Assembly: GCA_905250885.1 (NCBI GenBank)
Contig: CAJNOQ010000533.1
Location: forward strand, 1-47,765
Direction of reading: 5' to 3'
Length of the DNA: 47,765 bases
Origin: Didymodactylos carnosus
Lineage: Eukaryota; Rotifera; Eurotatoria; Philodinida; Philodinidae
In this document: in pieces, positions 1-10,826 of the stretch
How the letters are laid out: each line of letters starts with the position of its first letter
How positions within the stretch are numbered: position 1 is the first letter of the stretch
The notes under the pieces: generated by a model
Databases searched by the model: none
What the model was told of the DNA's origin: nothing
Seen by the model: only the letters and a program-made list of their open reading frames with translations
Position numbers and translations under genes: made by a program

Positions 1-464
1 TAATATATGGCAAATTTTTCTAAACATTTTCAAAAAGAAACATAAAACAATTGGAAAATATGCAACATTTTAAAATTTTTTTTACTTAACAATCAAACGT
101 TCTCTGAAGCTAAAACACACATCATTTTATAGCTAAGGTGTTTATCTGTAGAATGACATATCTCTCAGGTCTGTTGAACATTTCTATGAAAAGCTGTGAT
201 TTTTTCAAAATATGGTACTTTTCGCTACTATTAAAATAAAATGCTTATAACTCTTGAAGGATTGAACGAGAGCACGAATGGTTTTCAGATTCGTAATCAG
301 CATCCTTAAATTAGCAAAGTGGGGTACATTGCTTTGAAATCCCAGGGAAACAGCTGGGGACCTTCCCTCGTGAGTAACAAATACAAATACCTTCTTTTTT
401 TGATTCTGTGGAATTAAAAATACGCTCAGAGAAATCTTACAAAACCAAAAAGGGTACACTGAAA
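1..464. other. no gene seen; AT-rich flank
   Basis: I see no coding exon, RNA gene or clear repeat boundary here. The only longer open frame is on the minus strand, low in complexity, and runs on into the adjacent MITE, so it is not accepted as a gene. Confidence 0.5.
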
Positions 465-826
465 CAGAGATCCTCACGGACCGAAAATTTTTGGCCCGGT
501 TCGGCCCGATGATGAAACTTTCCGGACCAAGTCGGGTGGCTCGACTAAACGTAGAATTCATTTGGCCCGACTCGACCAATCCTTAAACATTTCTAGCCCG
601 ACCCGATTCGACCATTTTGCGTGATTTTCTTCTTGCACCTGTAATGCTTTTGTCGACTAAGCGGTATAAATGTATTTCTCAAGCTAATATTTATATTTTT
701 ATGATTTCACGGTACTGAGTGTACACATAAATTACAAATTCACGCATGCTTAAAAAGTCTAAGTTCGGTCCGACCCGACCCGACCAAAATATTTTGCGGC
801 GTAGGCCCGGCTCCTGCTCATCTCTG
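465..826. mobile_element. hAT-type MITE with CCGACC subterminal motif
   Basis: This is a 362-bp non-autonomous element. The termini read CAGAGATCC on the left and (reverse complement) CAGAGATGAGC on the right, fitting the CAGNG ends typical of hAT transposons. It is flanked by an exact 8-bp direct repeat, cactgaaa, at 457-464 and 827-834, which is the hAT target-site duplication length. The interior is dense in CCGACC/GGCCCG/CTCGAC units in both orientations, grouped towards both ends, so the element could fold into a hairpin. No transposase is present, so any movement would need an enzyme supplied in trans. Confidence 0.85.
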
Positions 827-1016
827 CACTGAAATACCAAAATGACATTGTAAAATACGGTTAAGGTAATTTCTCATCCACAGAACCAAAAAAAAGAGGA
901 TATCTGCATTTATTACTCAAACCTAATAAAAAAAGATAAGAACTTTTACAAGTCTAAATAGTATCAACTCGCCATATAATTTTAAAAATGTTCAGTGTGC
1001 CTCAATTCGATGTGGT

Positions 1017-1186
1017 GCCAATACATCTGTTAGGTTAGAAAAATCCTCTAAACTTAAATCAACTAATGAACATGTTTTTTTCCTCAAATGCATCGAATTG
1101 AGGCATTGAGGCAAATTGAGGAAAAAAACATGTTCATTAGTTGATTTAAGTTTAGAGGATTTTTCTAACCTAACAGATGTATTGGC
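1017..1186. repeat. perfect 71-bp inverted repeat (hairpin)
   Basis: The arms at 1017-1087 and 1116-1186 are reverse complements over all 71 bases, separated by a 28-base loop. The loop contains CATCGAATTGAGGC, which is itself the reverse complement of the sequence just outside the left arm (about 1000-1013), so there is a second, interlocked palindrome. The lack of mismatches points to a recent foldback insertion or recent arm-to-arm gene conversion. No coding potential and no clear target duplication are visible. Confidence 0.9.
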
Positions 1187-2364
1187 AACTAAACACATTT
1201 GACAATAATTTGATATCATCGACTACGATTTGTTTTATATGGATTTTGAAAAAGCAATAATATATCATTAGCTTTTTATATGATATGTTTGATGAAATGG
1301 TTGAGTACAATTTTTACTACATTTTTGGAGTATATTGTAAAAGAGAGAGAAAGAGAGAGAGAGATGTAATATTACTGTCAGCCTTCAAATGCATAATTTT
1401 TCTTTTACTTTTTGACTTTGACAGTGAAACAAAGACAATCAATTCGACATAGCTATTTTCATTTGTGCAAATAGTGTGTTTTCTCGTCACGGCATGCTAA
1501 ATATATGAATCATTTATATCTATACTTCATCAACATAAAAAATATAACTTTTAATAGTGCAGTTTACCCTTTCAAAGATAAATACTATTGCATGTAATTA
1601 AATATGTGAATCTTTCTGCCTGTACACACATGTCCGCTCGCATATAATTTTAATAGGATTAGTTTATGATGACGATCGTAATATGTACATGTACTGTAGA
1701 TCATAATTATGATAAAATATAATTTTGGAAACCTATGAAAACAAAACATAAACACGGCTTAGCCATGTAACTCTAGTATCGTATTATTCTGTTACATTTT
1801 GTTTCTTCTATAATTTTCAAATGAGGACACGTCTTAAACTCGACAAAGCTGATGTAAAAAAGTTTAGCGAACATTTTCAGATATTTTCGCGTTCTATAAG
1901 TTGTTTTATTTATGAAATATGGTAAATATAGTATAGTTACTACTTTTTAAAACTTTTCTCTTTAATTTATGGCGTTGCAGAACTCCGGCTATGCTTTCAT
2001 TCGAAAATGATAGAAGGAACAAAATGCACAAAAAATCTAACGGGATGACGTTATTGTCGTTGAGTTACTTATCTAAGTCGAGTGGATCAAATAGAAATTG
2101 AGAAATGATATTCGGTAGTTTTGATCTGCCTAAGCCACTTTTACATGTTACATAATGTTAAACATCTGCTGTTAACTGTTTTAAAAATTCAACAGCAATT
2201 TAATTATCGCTAATTAGTTTTTTGTGTTTTTTCTTTAAAAAATCCACCTGATTTTGTCTGTCACCATTAGAGTCCGGCATCGGATTTTTTTCGGGTTTGA
2301 CTAAACAGTGAAATTAAAATTCGTTTCTAACGAGCAATTTGTCTAAGGTGTACGTTCGATAGAG
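1187..2364. other. no gene seen; GA microsatellite
   Basis: The stretch is AT-rich with no supported exons. A short (GA)n purine tract lies near 1341-1365. Nothing else is recognised. Confidence 0.5.
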
Positions 2365-2520
2365 AAATGTTTCCGCTTTCGAATGTTGTATTTTACATGA
2401 AAAAAGGTCACTGACGTGCTGCTAGCAATCCAAACCCGTGGAAAACCCGAAAAATTGCTAACAGCACGTCAGTGAAACCTTTTTTCACGTAAAATACCAC
2501 GTTCGAAAGCGAAAACATTT
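2365..2520. repeat. imperfect inverted repeat, foldback MITE
   Basis: The left arm (2365-2429) begins AAATGTTTCCGCTTTCGAA and the right arm (2454-2520) ends TTCGAAAGCGAAAACATTT. The arms stay complementary through the inner CACTGACGTGCTG/CAGCACGTCAGTG segment with scattered mismatches. The loop is about 25 bases. This is the structure of an old foldback element; no coding potential or target duplication was found. Confidence 0.75.
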
Positions 2521-3192
2521 CCTGTTTTATTGTACTATACGGAAAAAAGAACGTTACTAATATCTAAAATTAAGAAATGGAAATCTTGGAAAAAAATATC
2601 TCGACTGTCACAAGACGTTCTATTAAGGACGTTTCTTTCCGAACAAATCGTCTCGAGACGAGGGATCGGAAATCACCCAATCAGTCTTTCGAGGATATAT
2701 TGATGGTCTCTTAATAAAGAGGCCGTTCCCTAACTCTCGTGCTTGGTACAATTACCTTCTGCTGTACTCTTTAAGATAGTATAGGATTAGAACATAGAAT
2801 ATTGTGTTGAATATCAAATAGAGTATTCAAACGATATTTTATCTAAAAGCAACTACTACTAGCAAAAAAATATCTGAATAAACCACTTAGTTGGCTTCAA
2901 AATACGATCATAGTGCTTTTTAAAGGCACATTTAATGTGCCCTTAAAATACACCTAATAGGTTTTTCCTCACCTTTTTACTCTCGCCTTAATGTCTTCAT
3001 AAAAAAAAACACCTCTAAGTCGCCTAAAAAAATAGCTTACGTGCATTTGATAGACATCACTAATATACAAAAATACAAAAAAATTGGCTACGATCAAGAC
3101 ACCTAGTCGCTCATCAGAGACCAATAAATCATGTACTCACATTCAAGGCAGCGAAAATGCATCGAGACTACTGTTACACACAGAATTATCCT

Positions 3193-4723
3193 GTTATCTG
3201 ATGTCCAACAGGATCAGTCAGAAATCATCAGATTTCCCTCACTTCAAAAATATTATAAAATAAAAGCACCTTGTTAGTGAATAACTACTTTGATGTTAGT
3301 ATGTTGAGATCTTTTCCCTTCTGATGATAAAAAATATATGAAATGTTCGATCTTACAGTGCTCTCATCCAGAAAAGGTCATAAGACTGTTCAATACACAA
3401 TGTTTAAATCAATATATCTAAACAAGATTTAGCTGCATTTAGCTAGATTCAGTACGTGCCTCCACTGGGTGCAAACCCGTCAAGGAATTTCCAGTTTATA
3501 GAAAATCAAAAAGGAATTTTTACTGTCTTGAAAATTATTTATGGAAATTCAAGGACGATTTTCTAGATTGTTGAAAATTTGATTTTCTACAAACTGAAAA
3601 ATCCTCGAGGAATTCCTATAGGTACTCTTTGAAATTTGCTGAGCATTTTCCATAAATAATTTCCAACCTTACAGTGTAGACAAAAGCTTATATAAGAGGC
3701 TTATAGACGCCTATCACATGGCACACAAACACACACACAAAGATACAAATTACTAGTTCTTAGAGGAACTGTTGTATGTTTTAAACAAACAAATTGAAGA
3801 AGGAAAGTGTCATAATATTGGGCGCAAGCGGTTCCAGTCTTTTATTGTCCGAACTAAGAAACTCATGACTGATGTAGAAAAATTAGATACTTCAATTTGA
3901 GGATATATAAGTGAGGAGAATGCGGTGTTGTTGAAAAAGAAATAAAGGGAGAACGGGCCAAAGCCGTACATCCCATCAATGTTTTTCGGAAATATTTCAA
4001 TCGGACAATTTTTCTCCGCCGCGTCAAGCATCCGAGTGGGCAATTTTCTGAAACTTCTGAAGAAGAAGAGATAAAGTCACCATGTATGATACGAGCAGCA
4101 AGACATTGAACTGAATTTAGGGGTTCTAGATAGGTAGAATATAAGCTATCATAGACAATTGCTCCATACTCAAAGACAGGTCTTACACGAGTGTCATAGA
4201 GATGTTTTTTCAATTTGGCAGGGACATTTCGAAAAGTCCGATGTATCATACCAAACATCTGCATTTAACCCCAACTTTTTCAATGTGACCAGCCCATTTT
4301 AAGTCATGAGAAATGTAGAGCCCGAGCAACTTAATCTCATTCATTTGCTCCAGGAGAATTTTTCCTAACTTGGCAATAGCTGACGATATTAACAAAATAT
4401 ATTATCTTCGATTAATAAATGCAGTTTTGCAAAGAAACAAAGTTAAAATTATATTAGAAAATACTGAATCTAGCTAAATGCAGCTAAATCTCGTTTAGAT
4501 ATATTGATTTAAACATTGTGTATTGAACAGTCTTATGACCTTTTCTGGATGAGAGCACTGTAAGATCGAACATTTCATATATTTTTTATCATCAGAAGGG
4601 AAAAGATCTCAACATACTAACATCAAAGTAGTTATTCACTAACAAGGTGCTTTTATTTTATAATATTTTTGAAGTGAGGGAAATCTGATGATTTCTGACT
4701 GATCCTATTGGACATTAGACAAC
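3193..4723. mobile_element. composite element with 262-bp inverted arms
   Basis: Two 262-bp arms (3193-3454 and 4462-4723) are near-identical inverted copies of each other. The outer ends are gttatctgatgtcc and its inverted variant ggacattagacaac; the inner ends are ctagattcagta and tactgaatctag. They enclose about 1.0 kb with a smaller hairpin (about 3478-3660) and a dead reverse transcriptase fragment on the minus strand. Either the arms belong to a foldback transposon that captured or was invaded by a retroelement, or the arms are one repeat family inserted twice in opposite orientation. No target duplication is clear. Confidence 0.75.
3810..4390 (-). pseudogene. non-LTR retrotransposon RT fragment (C-terminal part), broken
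   Basis: Read on the minus strand from about 4390, the first frame gives EIKLLGLYISHDLKWAGHIE. After a frame change it continues with LYDTRVRPVFEYGAIVYDSL and LNSVQCLAARIIHG, and a further frame ends in SFLVRTIKDWNRL. These match, in order, the conserved landmarks after the catalytic core of Jockey/CR1/L1-type reverse transcriptases: the 'lGv.is.dl.W..Hi' block, the 'vrP.leYga.vw' block, the 'le..Q..aaR.i' block and the terminal 'f..r.i.dWN.Lp'. At least two frameshifts separate them, and no endonuclease or YxDD core is present, so the copy is dead. It lies between the two inverted arms of the composite element. Confidence 0.8.
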
Positions 4724-5531
4724 AATTCGATCCCTCGAAATGAACTTTTGAGAGATCATCAACTTATAGTGCTCGCATTCCTAGATTTTTGATAGATTAT
4801 GAGATATCGAAGAAAGCTTCGAGCTTTCAGAGGTGTTCATTGCATTCTAGACCTTGCCGCACTCCTCTAACAAATTTACTGATCTTCTTAGGTTCTTTCT
4901 CGAAGCCCCTAGATCTATCAATAATCTGGAAATTCGAGTCCTCTAAATTGACCAACAAGTGATGTACAAATTATTCAATGAAAATTAGTTTAGGATCTAA
5001 ATCAAGAGGGGCCAGCGTAAAAGAGTTTTTAAAGTTCTCTCAACCAGTTTGAGAAAAACTACTTTTTGATTGGTACAGACACATTCTTCAAGAACAATAA
5101 AATATCTGAATAAATCAATAAAATATCGGTTCGCTAAACTGTCTTTGGTTACCTTGCAGCCGTTTTTTGAAAAAAATTAAAAAGATTTTTTAACTTTTTT
5201 TCTTTATCAGTATGATGACATGACGACTAATGTCGATGTCCTAACACACCAAACATGTATACTGTGCCTGCTCTAGACGTAGAGAATAAACGAAATGCAT
5301 TAACTGTCACATACGCATAGTGCAACATTATTGTTTGAGACGATTAGTACAACAATATTTTTCTTTTTAAAAAATAGAAAATATATTCATTTTTAGACGA
5401 TGATGCGTTATCATTAAAAATGATTGAAGAATTATTAAATGAATTACAAATTACAATCGAGCAAGTTTACAAAATTTTGCTGTTGGAAGATAAATCTGAT
5501 AAGAATGCGACTGATTAATTACCTTCATGTA
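4724..5531. other. no gene seen
   Basis: AT-rich sequence without supported exons. A short open stretch near 5390-5517 ends in TAA; it has no recognisable domain and too little support to be called. Confidence 0.4.
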
Positions 5532-6787
5532 CTCTCTAAAAAAAATAGGCAGTTTAAAAAACCCAAACGGTTTTTCATTCCTGTTTCTAAACCCAAAAGG
5601 GTATAGTAGCACATTTGAGAAACCATTTGAGGGTTTTGTATCATTACTAAACCGGTTTGGTTTTTTTAAAATACTTTTTGGAAAAGTGTTTTAAGATAAT
5701 AAGGGGTTTTTTGTCAATCTCACAAAACCCTAAAGGTATTCTATTTGCGTTACGAAACCCAAAGGGTTGATATATAAACCCTTTTACTATCTTAAAAAAA
5801 CCAAAAGGGTTTTTCATTATTGCTGCTAAATCCCAAACGTTTTTCAATTCAACTCCTAAACCATCTTGGTCAAGAAATAAATACTGTACCTAAAGTACCG
5901 TAAATAGAATACCTTTAAGGTTTTGTGATATTAATAAAAAACCCTTTATTGTCTTAAAATACCTGTCCAAGAAGTATTTTAAAAAACCAAAACGGTTCAG
6001 TAACAATACTATACCCTTTTGGGTTTAGAAGCAACAATAAAAAAGCGTTCGGATTTTGAAAACTACCCATTTATTTAGAGAACGAGTGAAATACCTCAAT
6101 CATGGTTCATGACTGTTCGTAACCGTCATTCAGAATATCATATTAGTACTCAACTTAAATAGTTCTCTTTTTCTGTTCTACACTTTAACTATTTTCTGGT
6201 CTATGTGCTTTTCTTTGTAATTTGCCAGACTCAAGACCCATAGGAGATAAAATCCTTTTATGAAGTCTGTCTTGCAACCGATGAAGCAAAATCTTTTCCT
6301 GCTTCTCACTTTACCCCACATAAAGAAGTAAGTAAGTATTGTTCTTTCAGAAAAAGCTCCCTTAGTTCAATTTTTCTCCCATCATTACAACCATTCGTTT
6401 CCTTTCTATATATAAAAATAGAATCGTTAAATACCCAAATTATAAGCAAACATAATATCATTTCAATTAAAGAAATTATCCTTGGAAAAATATTTTTGTT
6501 TTTGCACAGGCAAAGTTTGAGTAAAAATATGATACAATTTACGGCAGTTTTAAGTCTATATTTCGAAACATCACATTATATATAATAATGAATTAAAATG
6601 ACTAGACTTAAAACTGCTGTAGATTGTATCATATCTTGGAAAAATAGATATTCCATTTGCAACTGAAATTTGAAAACGGTTTAGTACACGTCAAAAACCC
6701 CTTACTAAACCTTTTAAAGGGTTCCGTATATTTGCAGTTTCCCGAACCCGTTTTAGGTTTTTTAAAATGCCTATTTTTTTTAGAGAG
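5532..6787. mobile_element. TA-flanked element(s) with CTCTCTAAAAAAAATAGGC ends and AAACCC/GGGTTT motif
   Basis: The left end (5532) reads CTCTCTAAAAAAAATAGGC and the right end (6787) is its exact reverse complement; both are followed by TTTAAAAAACC-type sequence. TA dinucleotides flank both ends (5530-5531 and 6788-6789), consistent with Tc1/mariner-like target duplication. A related but diverged end occurs at about 6045-6080, so 5532-6080 may be one complete element and 6660-6787 the end of a second. The interior repeats AAACCCAAAAGGGTTT-like motifs on both strands, and a separate hairpin lies at about 6528-6637. No transposase is visible. Confidence 0.65.
6528..6637. repeat. 30-bp-arm hairpin
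   Basis: ATGATACAATTTACGGCAG at the left pairs with CTGCTGTAGATTGTATCAT at the right, with TTTTAAGTCTA/TAGACTTAAAA continuing inward. It is a small foldback lying inside the TA-flanked element, probably a later insertion. Confidence 0.7.
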
Positions 6788-7084
6788 TACCGTGAGCGAT
6801 AAAGCGAGTTCAGTATTGTATTGTCGAAATCAAAAACAATTTCCGAATGTAAATAACTAGAAATATTGAAAAGTAAAGGTTGACTTTTCAAATTGCCAGA
6901 TCCTGGCGCAGGCTGATCAATTGAATATTATATGTTCCTGGACGTTTACTCTAATCTTTTCTTTCGACATTAATGTTACTATTTTACAAACAAAATACAA
7001 ATTTGTACAAGATTTGTACAGTACTTTAGACAATATAACAGACACCTTTCCTGCGACTGATCCCACATAGTAGTTTCATGTTGA

Positions 7085-7816
7085 CAGTTGCATAGGCGAA
7101 TATGTTCCACTGAAATGCGTTATCTTAACCAAAAAGCCAAATGTATAACTTTCTAAGATAGCTCGTAAACAAATGGCAAACAGAAATCGAGCTTTTAATC
7201 GTTGGAAGACAAAAACAGCTGTAAACTATTCTCTCTAAAGGCCTCTGCGAAACACTGCTATTAAATTCGTCAGAACAGACAAGAAAAAACATTTAAAAAA
7301 AATTATCTCTCTTTTCTGATCCTACACATATTTTTGACTTCTATAAATAAATTCAAGAATGAAAAGTTGAGCAAGCTTCAGTTCATGTCTAATACGTCAA
7401 AGTACTTTTCGTCGTCTGTCAAAGAATTTTGTGACATGTTCAATACATACTTCAATTCCTATTATTCCACTTCTATACTGAATTTCATTCCAGTAATTAA
7501 TAACGCTTTTTCAAATTCAAACGGACCAAAATTTTCAGACATCCACATTTCTCTCACTGAGGTTGTAAAAGCTGTTGACTCGATAAACAATACGGCCAGT
7601 GTCGATGTTGACGGTTTGTTATTGGAATTTATTCAATTGTGCCTTTCTGTTCTACGAAGGCAACTATTGCATATATTTCACTTATTAATTAAAACAGGTA
7701 TCTTTTCTTATCAATGGAAAGTAACTGCTGTAAAGGTGATGTCTGTTCATAAACAGGGCAGCACCTATCTCGTCGAGAATCATTGTAAAATATCCTGCGA
7801 TTCAAATTTTCTTTAG
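7085..7816 (+). pseudogene. non-LTR retrotransposon ORF2 fragment (start of RT domain), broken
   Basis: The long frame 7334-7816 carries the pre-catalytic signature of non-LTR reverse transcriptases: EVVKAVDSINNTASVDVDGL (normally 'i..lk..ka.GpDgi'), then LLIKTGIFSYQWKVTAVKVM (normally 'l..g.fP..WK.a.v.Pi') and HKQGSTYLVENHCKIS (normally 'hKkG....veNYRPIS'). In front of it, in another frame with two stops, lies a basic stretch (KQMANRNRAFNRWKTKTAVN, then KFVRTDKKKHLKKIIS) resembling the linker between endonuclease and RT. The catalytic YADD block and everything after it is missing, cut off where the hairpin at 7815 begins. It is dead and unrelated in orientation to the fragment near 4 kb. Confidence 0.75.
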
Positions 7817-8388
7817 ATTTTTCCAGTTTGTAGAAGACACTTCGAAATATACGCCGTGAAGTATTTTCGGCTTACTGACATTATTTGGCTAAGAAAAAAT
7901 TACTGTTAAATTTTTTAGTGCAAAGGCTATTATTAAAAAATTTCCTCGTCGTTCTTCTTTCATTATAAAAATTTGGTTCTTGCCTAGATCGAGAAAGAAA
8001 TGTGTGGGAAATATTTAATACGCCAAAGAAAGAAAAAATCCTTGTTCTTTCCTTCCTGTTAATAGATAATTAGTGGTACTCTTTGGTACCGTTAATTAAC
8101 ATTATTATACTCTTATACAATCGCATTTGTAAAATAACGGTTCAATAAAAAAATTCAAGCAATATTTCATTTAGTAGAGAATTTCACGGGCTACAACATA
8201 GAGTATGTTAAATCATTTTGAGTTCATATATGAAAGTTTAATAAATCTGTTTTTTGCTACAGTTCAGGACATCATTAACACATTTTTTTAAGTAAGTAAT
8301 TTCTTTCTACGCCAAATAATGTCAGAAAGTCGAAAACACTTCAGAAAATATACTTCGAAGTGTCCTCTACGAAGTTCAACAAAAAAAT
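7815..8388. mobile_element. foldback element truncating an RT fragment
   Basis: Arms at about 7815-7905 and 8292-8388 are imperfect inverted copies (gtagaagacacttcga / tcgaagtgtcctctac; ctgacattatttggc / gccaaataatgtcag). The loop is about 390 bp of AT-rich DNA without coding potential. The left edge falls where the RT reading frame stops making sense, so insertion here may have broken that retroelement copy, although no RT continuation is seen on the far side. Confidence 0.7.
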
Positions 8389-8614
8389 CCGCGCCCACCC
8401 CTCTCCCAACTTTCAGGTGAGAGAGAAGATTTTTTTCACAGCACTTTGTCAGTACCTTTATGAAAAGAAAGCCTTTTTGAGCAAAAGTTGTTCAGAATGT
8501 CATTCTTAATGGAATAAGAATTTCCTGGTCTACGATTCCTCAAACTCAATTTTTAAACTAAAATTTATGAGATTTTAAAATTTTAATAGTTACTTTTCCT
8601 GTATTACCCTCCTT

Positions 8615-9566
8615 CACAGTGGGCATTTTTTGCTAGAGCAGGCGGACTTTAGCTTTATGAGTGAACTAAAATTTCATGAACCATTTTTTTATAGGTTTTT
8701 CATGATCCTCTTTCTAATGGCATGAGAGTTGGATTTTGAAAAAGTTTTCTAAGGAGTTTTCCAGAGATCCGATCTTTCGAAAACCCTTCAGAAAACTTTC
8801 TCAATATTTAAAAACGATGCCACTGGAAAGAGCATTGTCGAAAACCTATAAGAAACATGTTTCGAGTCGTTCAGGTTACTTTATCTTGAAATTCAAATTT
8901 TCAGCACGAAATTGTTTGTGTGAATCTCAAAAACTAGATGATTTATACACCATTCGATGCAGTTTTTCATGCTGATTCCAAAAATGGTATTATATTTGAA
9001 GAAAAGTGCATTTATACTGCAGGAAACTGCAAAATACCTCCAAAATCCCAGGGGTTTTTGTAAAACCTATTACTCGACTTAAACAAAAAAGTGAAAAAAG
9101 ATGACATCACCAATGATGCAGCTTGATCTGGAGAACATTTTGGTGTACAAATAAGTCGTTTTGCATGGTGGCTAACGGTGGCGGGTCGACTATATTGAGG
9201 ACGGGTCATCTGTAATTGACACTATGCAGCTTGTATGGCCTGTTTCTCATCGAATTTCGTTTGGAATTAGTAACTTTTTGGTAGCAATAGATAGCGCTCA
9301 TTCTGCTGATTTTGAATATGTGCTTTGTGTAGCCATTTAATGCAACGAAGCAAGTAAAATGAACAAATAACTCTCAAGATGTCGCTAAAAGTAGTATAAC
9401 ACAGTACTGTTTTGTACCCGTTTTTCTCTGCGAAGGACTGAACATCACAATAGACATTTATACACCGTTCGATAGCCCTTTTCAAGGGCTACATCCTAGA
9501 CTATTTGTTTTTGAAAAAGGAGCAACTTCGATTTTTCACCTAATGTCCGCCTAGATGCCCACTGTG
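8615..9566. mobile_element. Transib-like non-autonomous element with CACAGTG ends
   Basis: Both ends begin CACAGTGGGCAT (left at 8615; right, as reverse complement, ending at 9566), and further in both share a GGCGGAC block at slightly different distances. The element is flanked by an exact 5-bp direct repeat, tcctt, at 8610-8614 and 9567-9571. A CAC-starting terminus with a 5-bp duplication is the pattern of Transib and ProtoRAG transposons, and CACAGTG is the V(D)J recombination-signal heptamer. No nonamer-like ACAAAAACC was found at a 12- or 23-base spacing. The interior shows only short open frames and no RAG1/Transib transposase, so it is non-autonomous if real. An unusual hAT or CACTA relative is the alternative. 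Confidence 0.55.
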
Positions 9567-10538
9567 TCCTTTAAACCGAGTATTGTGCTATTTATTAGAG
9601 CGTTTCGAAATAAAAATAATAAAATTAAATTAATAGAGCTCTGTTTCTACCGCAATAAATAATAGCTCTGTACTTAAACAAAAAATAAATAAATAATATC
9701 TTGTATATGAGAAACATCGATAGTAGTGATTCATGATCATTGTAGGTTATCCTCAACTCTTCGACTCTAACTGGTGCTTTTGGATTGAACTATTTTAGCC
9801 AATCAGAAACGTTTGCCTACCATGATTGCGTATTTTGCGGTCATTGCCTTTGTGTTTACCATTCAATTTTTCACATTTCTGTAATAAAGTACAATATTTA
9901 TTTGTCTGTTTCGTTCTAATTCTTTTTTTTACGGAAGTTGGTCGTTTTGCGAAAAATGTACCTAACCTTCACTTGACCTTTATCGCGTATGCTTAAATAA
10001 TGGCCGATTAAAAAAAAGAATTATAAATAAATAACAAATCAGCAGTGAAGCACCCGAGATAGCATCTACAATCAACGTACAAATGAAAACCATATCTTGA
10101 GTGTAGGCTTTTGCGCCTAAATTTTGCATTTAAATTATCTTGATGAAAAAATGGTATAAGCGTGGCATTATACATCGGTCAGACATTTGTGACCAAAACC
10201 GTTTCGATACCATACTTTTAACATAACAGTACATTCGTTGCACTGGACTGGATGTTCTACTTTAAAAGTGTGGCGATTCACACTTGGTTTCTCCAGTGAA
10301 CAAAACAAGTTGAATCTTTGGTGTTTCTCTGTTTTATGAACTATACGTCACTGGTTTCGACCAAATTATCCCCCTGCTTCTTTCGTGGAAAGAATTTTAT
10401 TACTCAGAGATTCAACTTATTTTTGTTTATCTTACATGAAACAACTATGGATAGAAAACCTATTTATAAAAGGTACAAAAAATAGGTTGAGTTTTGAAGC
10501 TGGTATTTTCAAATTTAGATTAGATAGAAGGATTTTTC
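9567..10538. other. no gene seen; small hairpins
   Basis: AT-rich DNA with no supported exons. Near 10,300-10,410 there is a weak inverted pair around aacaagttgaatct / agattcaactt. Nothing else is recognised. Confidence 0.4.
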
Positions 10539-10826
10539 TGACTTATTGTTCTTGAAAAAATGTATTTTATCGAATATGTGTCATTTTATTGTATAGAATG
10601 ATTTCTTTGCCTTAGAAGACGATAAATACTTCAGAATTTCTTTAAGCACAACAAACACATTCAATACAGACAAATATATCAATAGAGGATATTTTTAATT
10701 CACTACAACGGGACTTAGAAGTGTGTTCCTGTTTTTCTTCAATGAGACATCACGCAAAGAAATCATTCTATATATTAAAACGATGCATATTCGATAAAAT
10801 GCATTTTTTCAAGCATGATAAGTCAG
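10539..10826. repeat. foldback element, about 72-bp arms
   Basis: The left arm 10539-10610 (CTGACTTATTGTTCTTGAAA onward) and right arm 10754-10826 are inverted copies with several mismatches. They share the blocks cttgaaaaaatg, attttatcgaatatg and agaatgatttctttgc. The loop is about 140 bp. It lies about 690 bases upstream of the CCAR1-like start codon. Confidence 0.75.

Noticed and set aside
205-579. 124-codon open frame on the minus strand
   Set aside because: No start context, domain or splice partner; it extends into the CCGACC MITE and is low in information.
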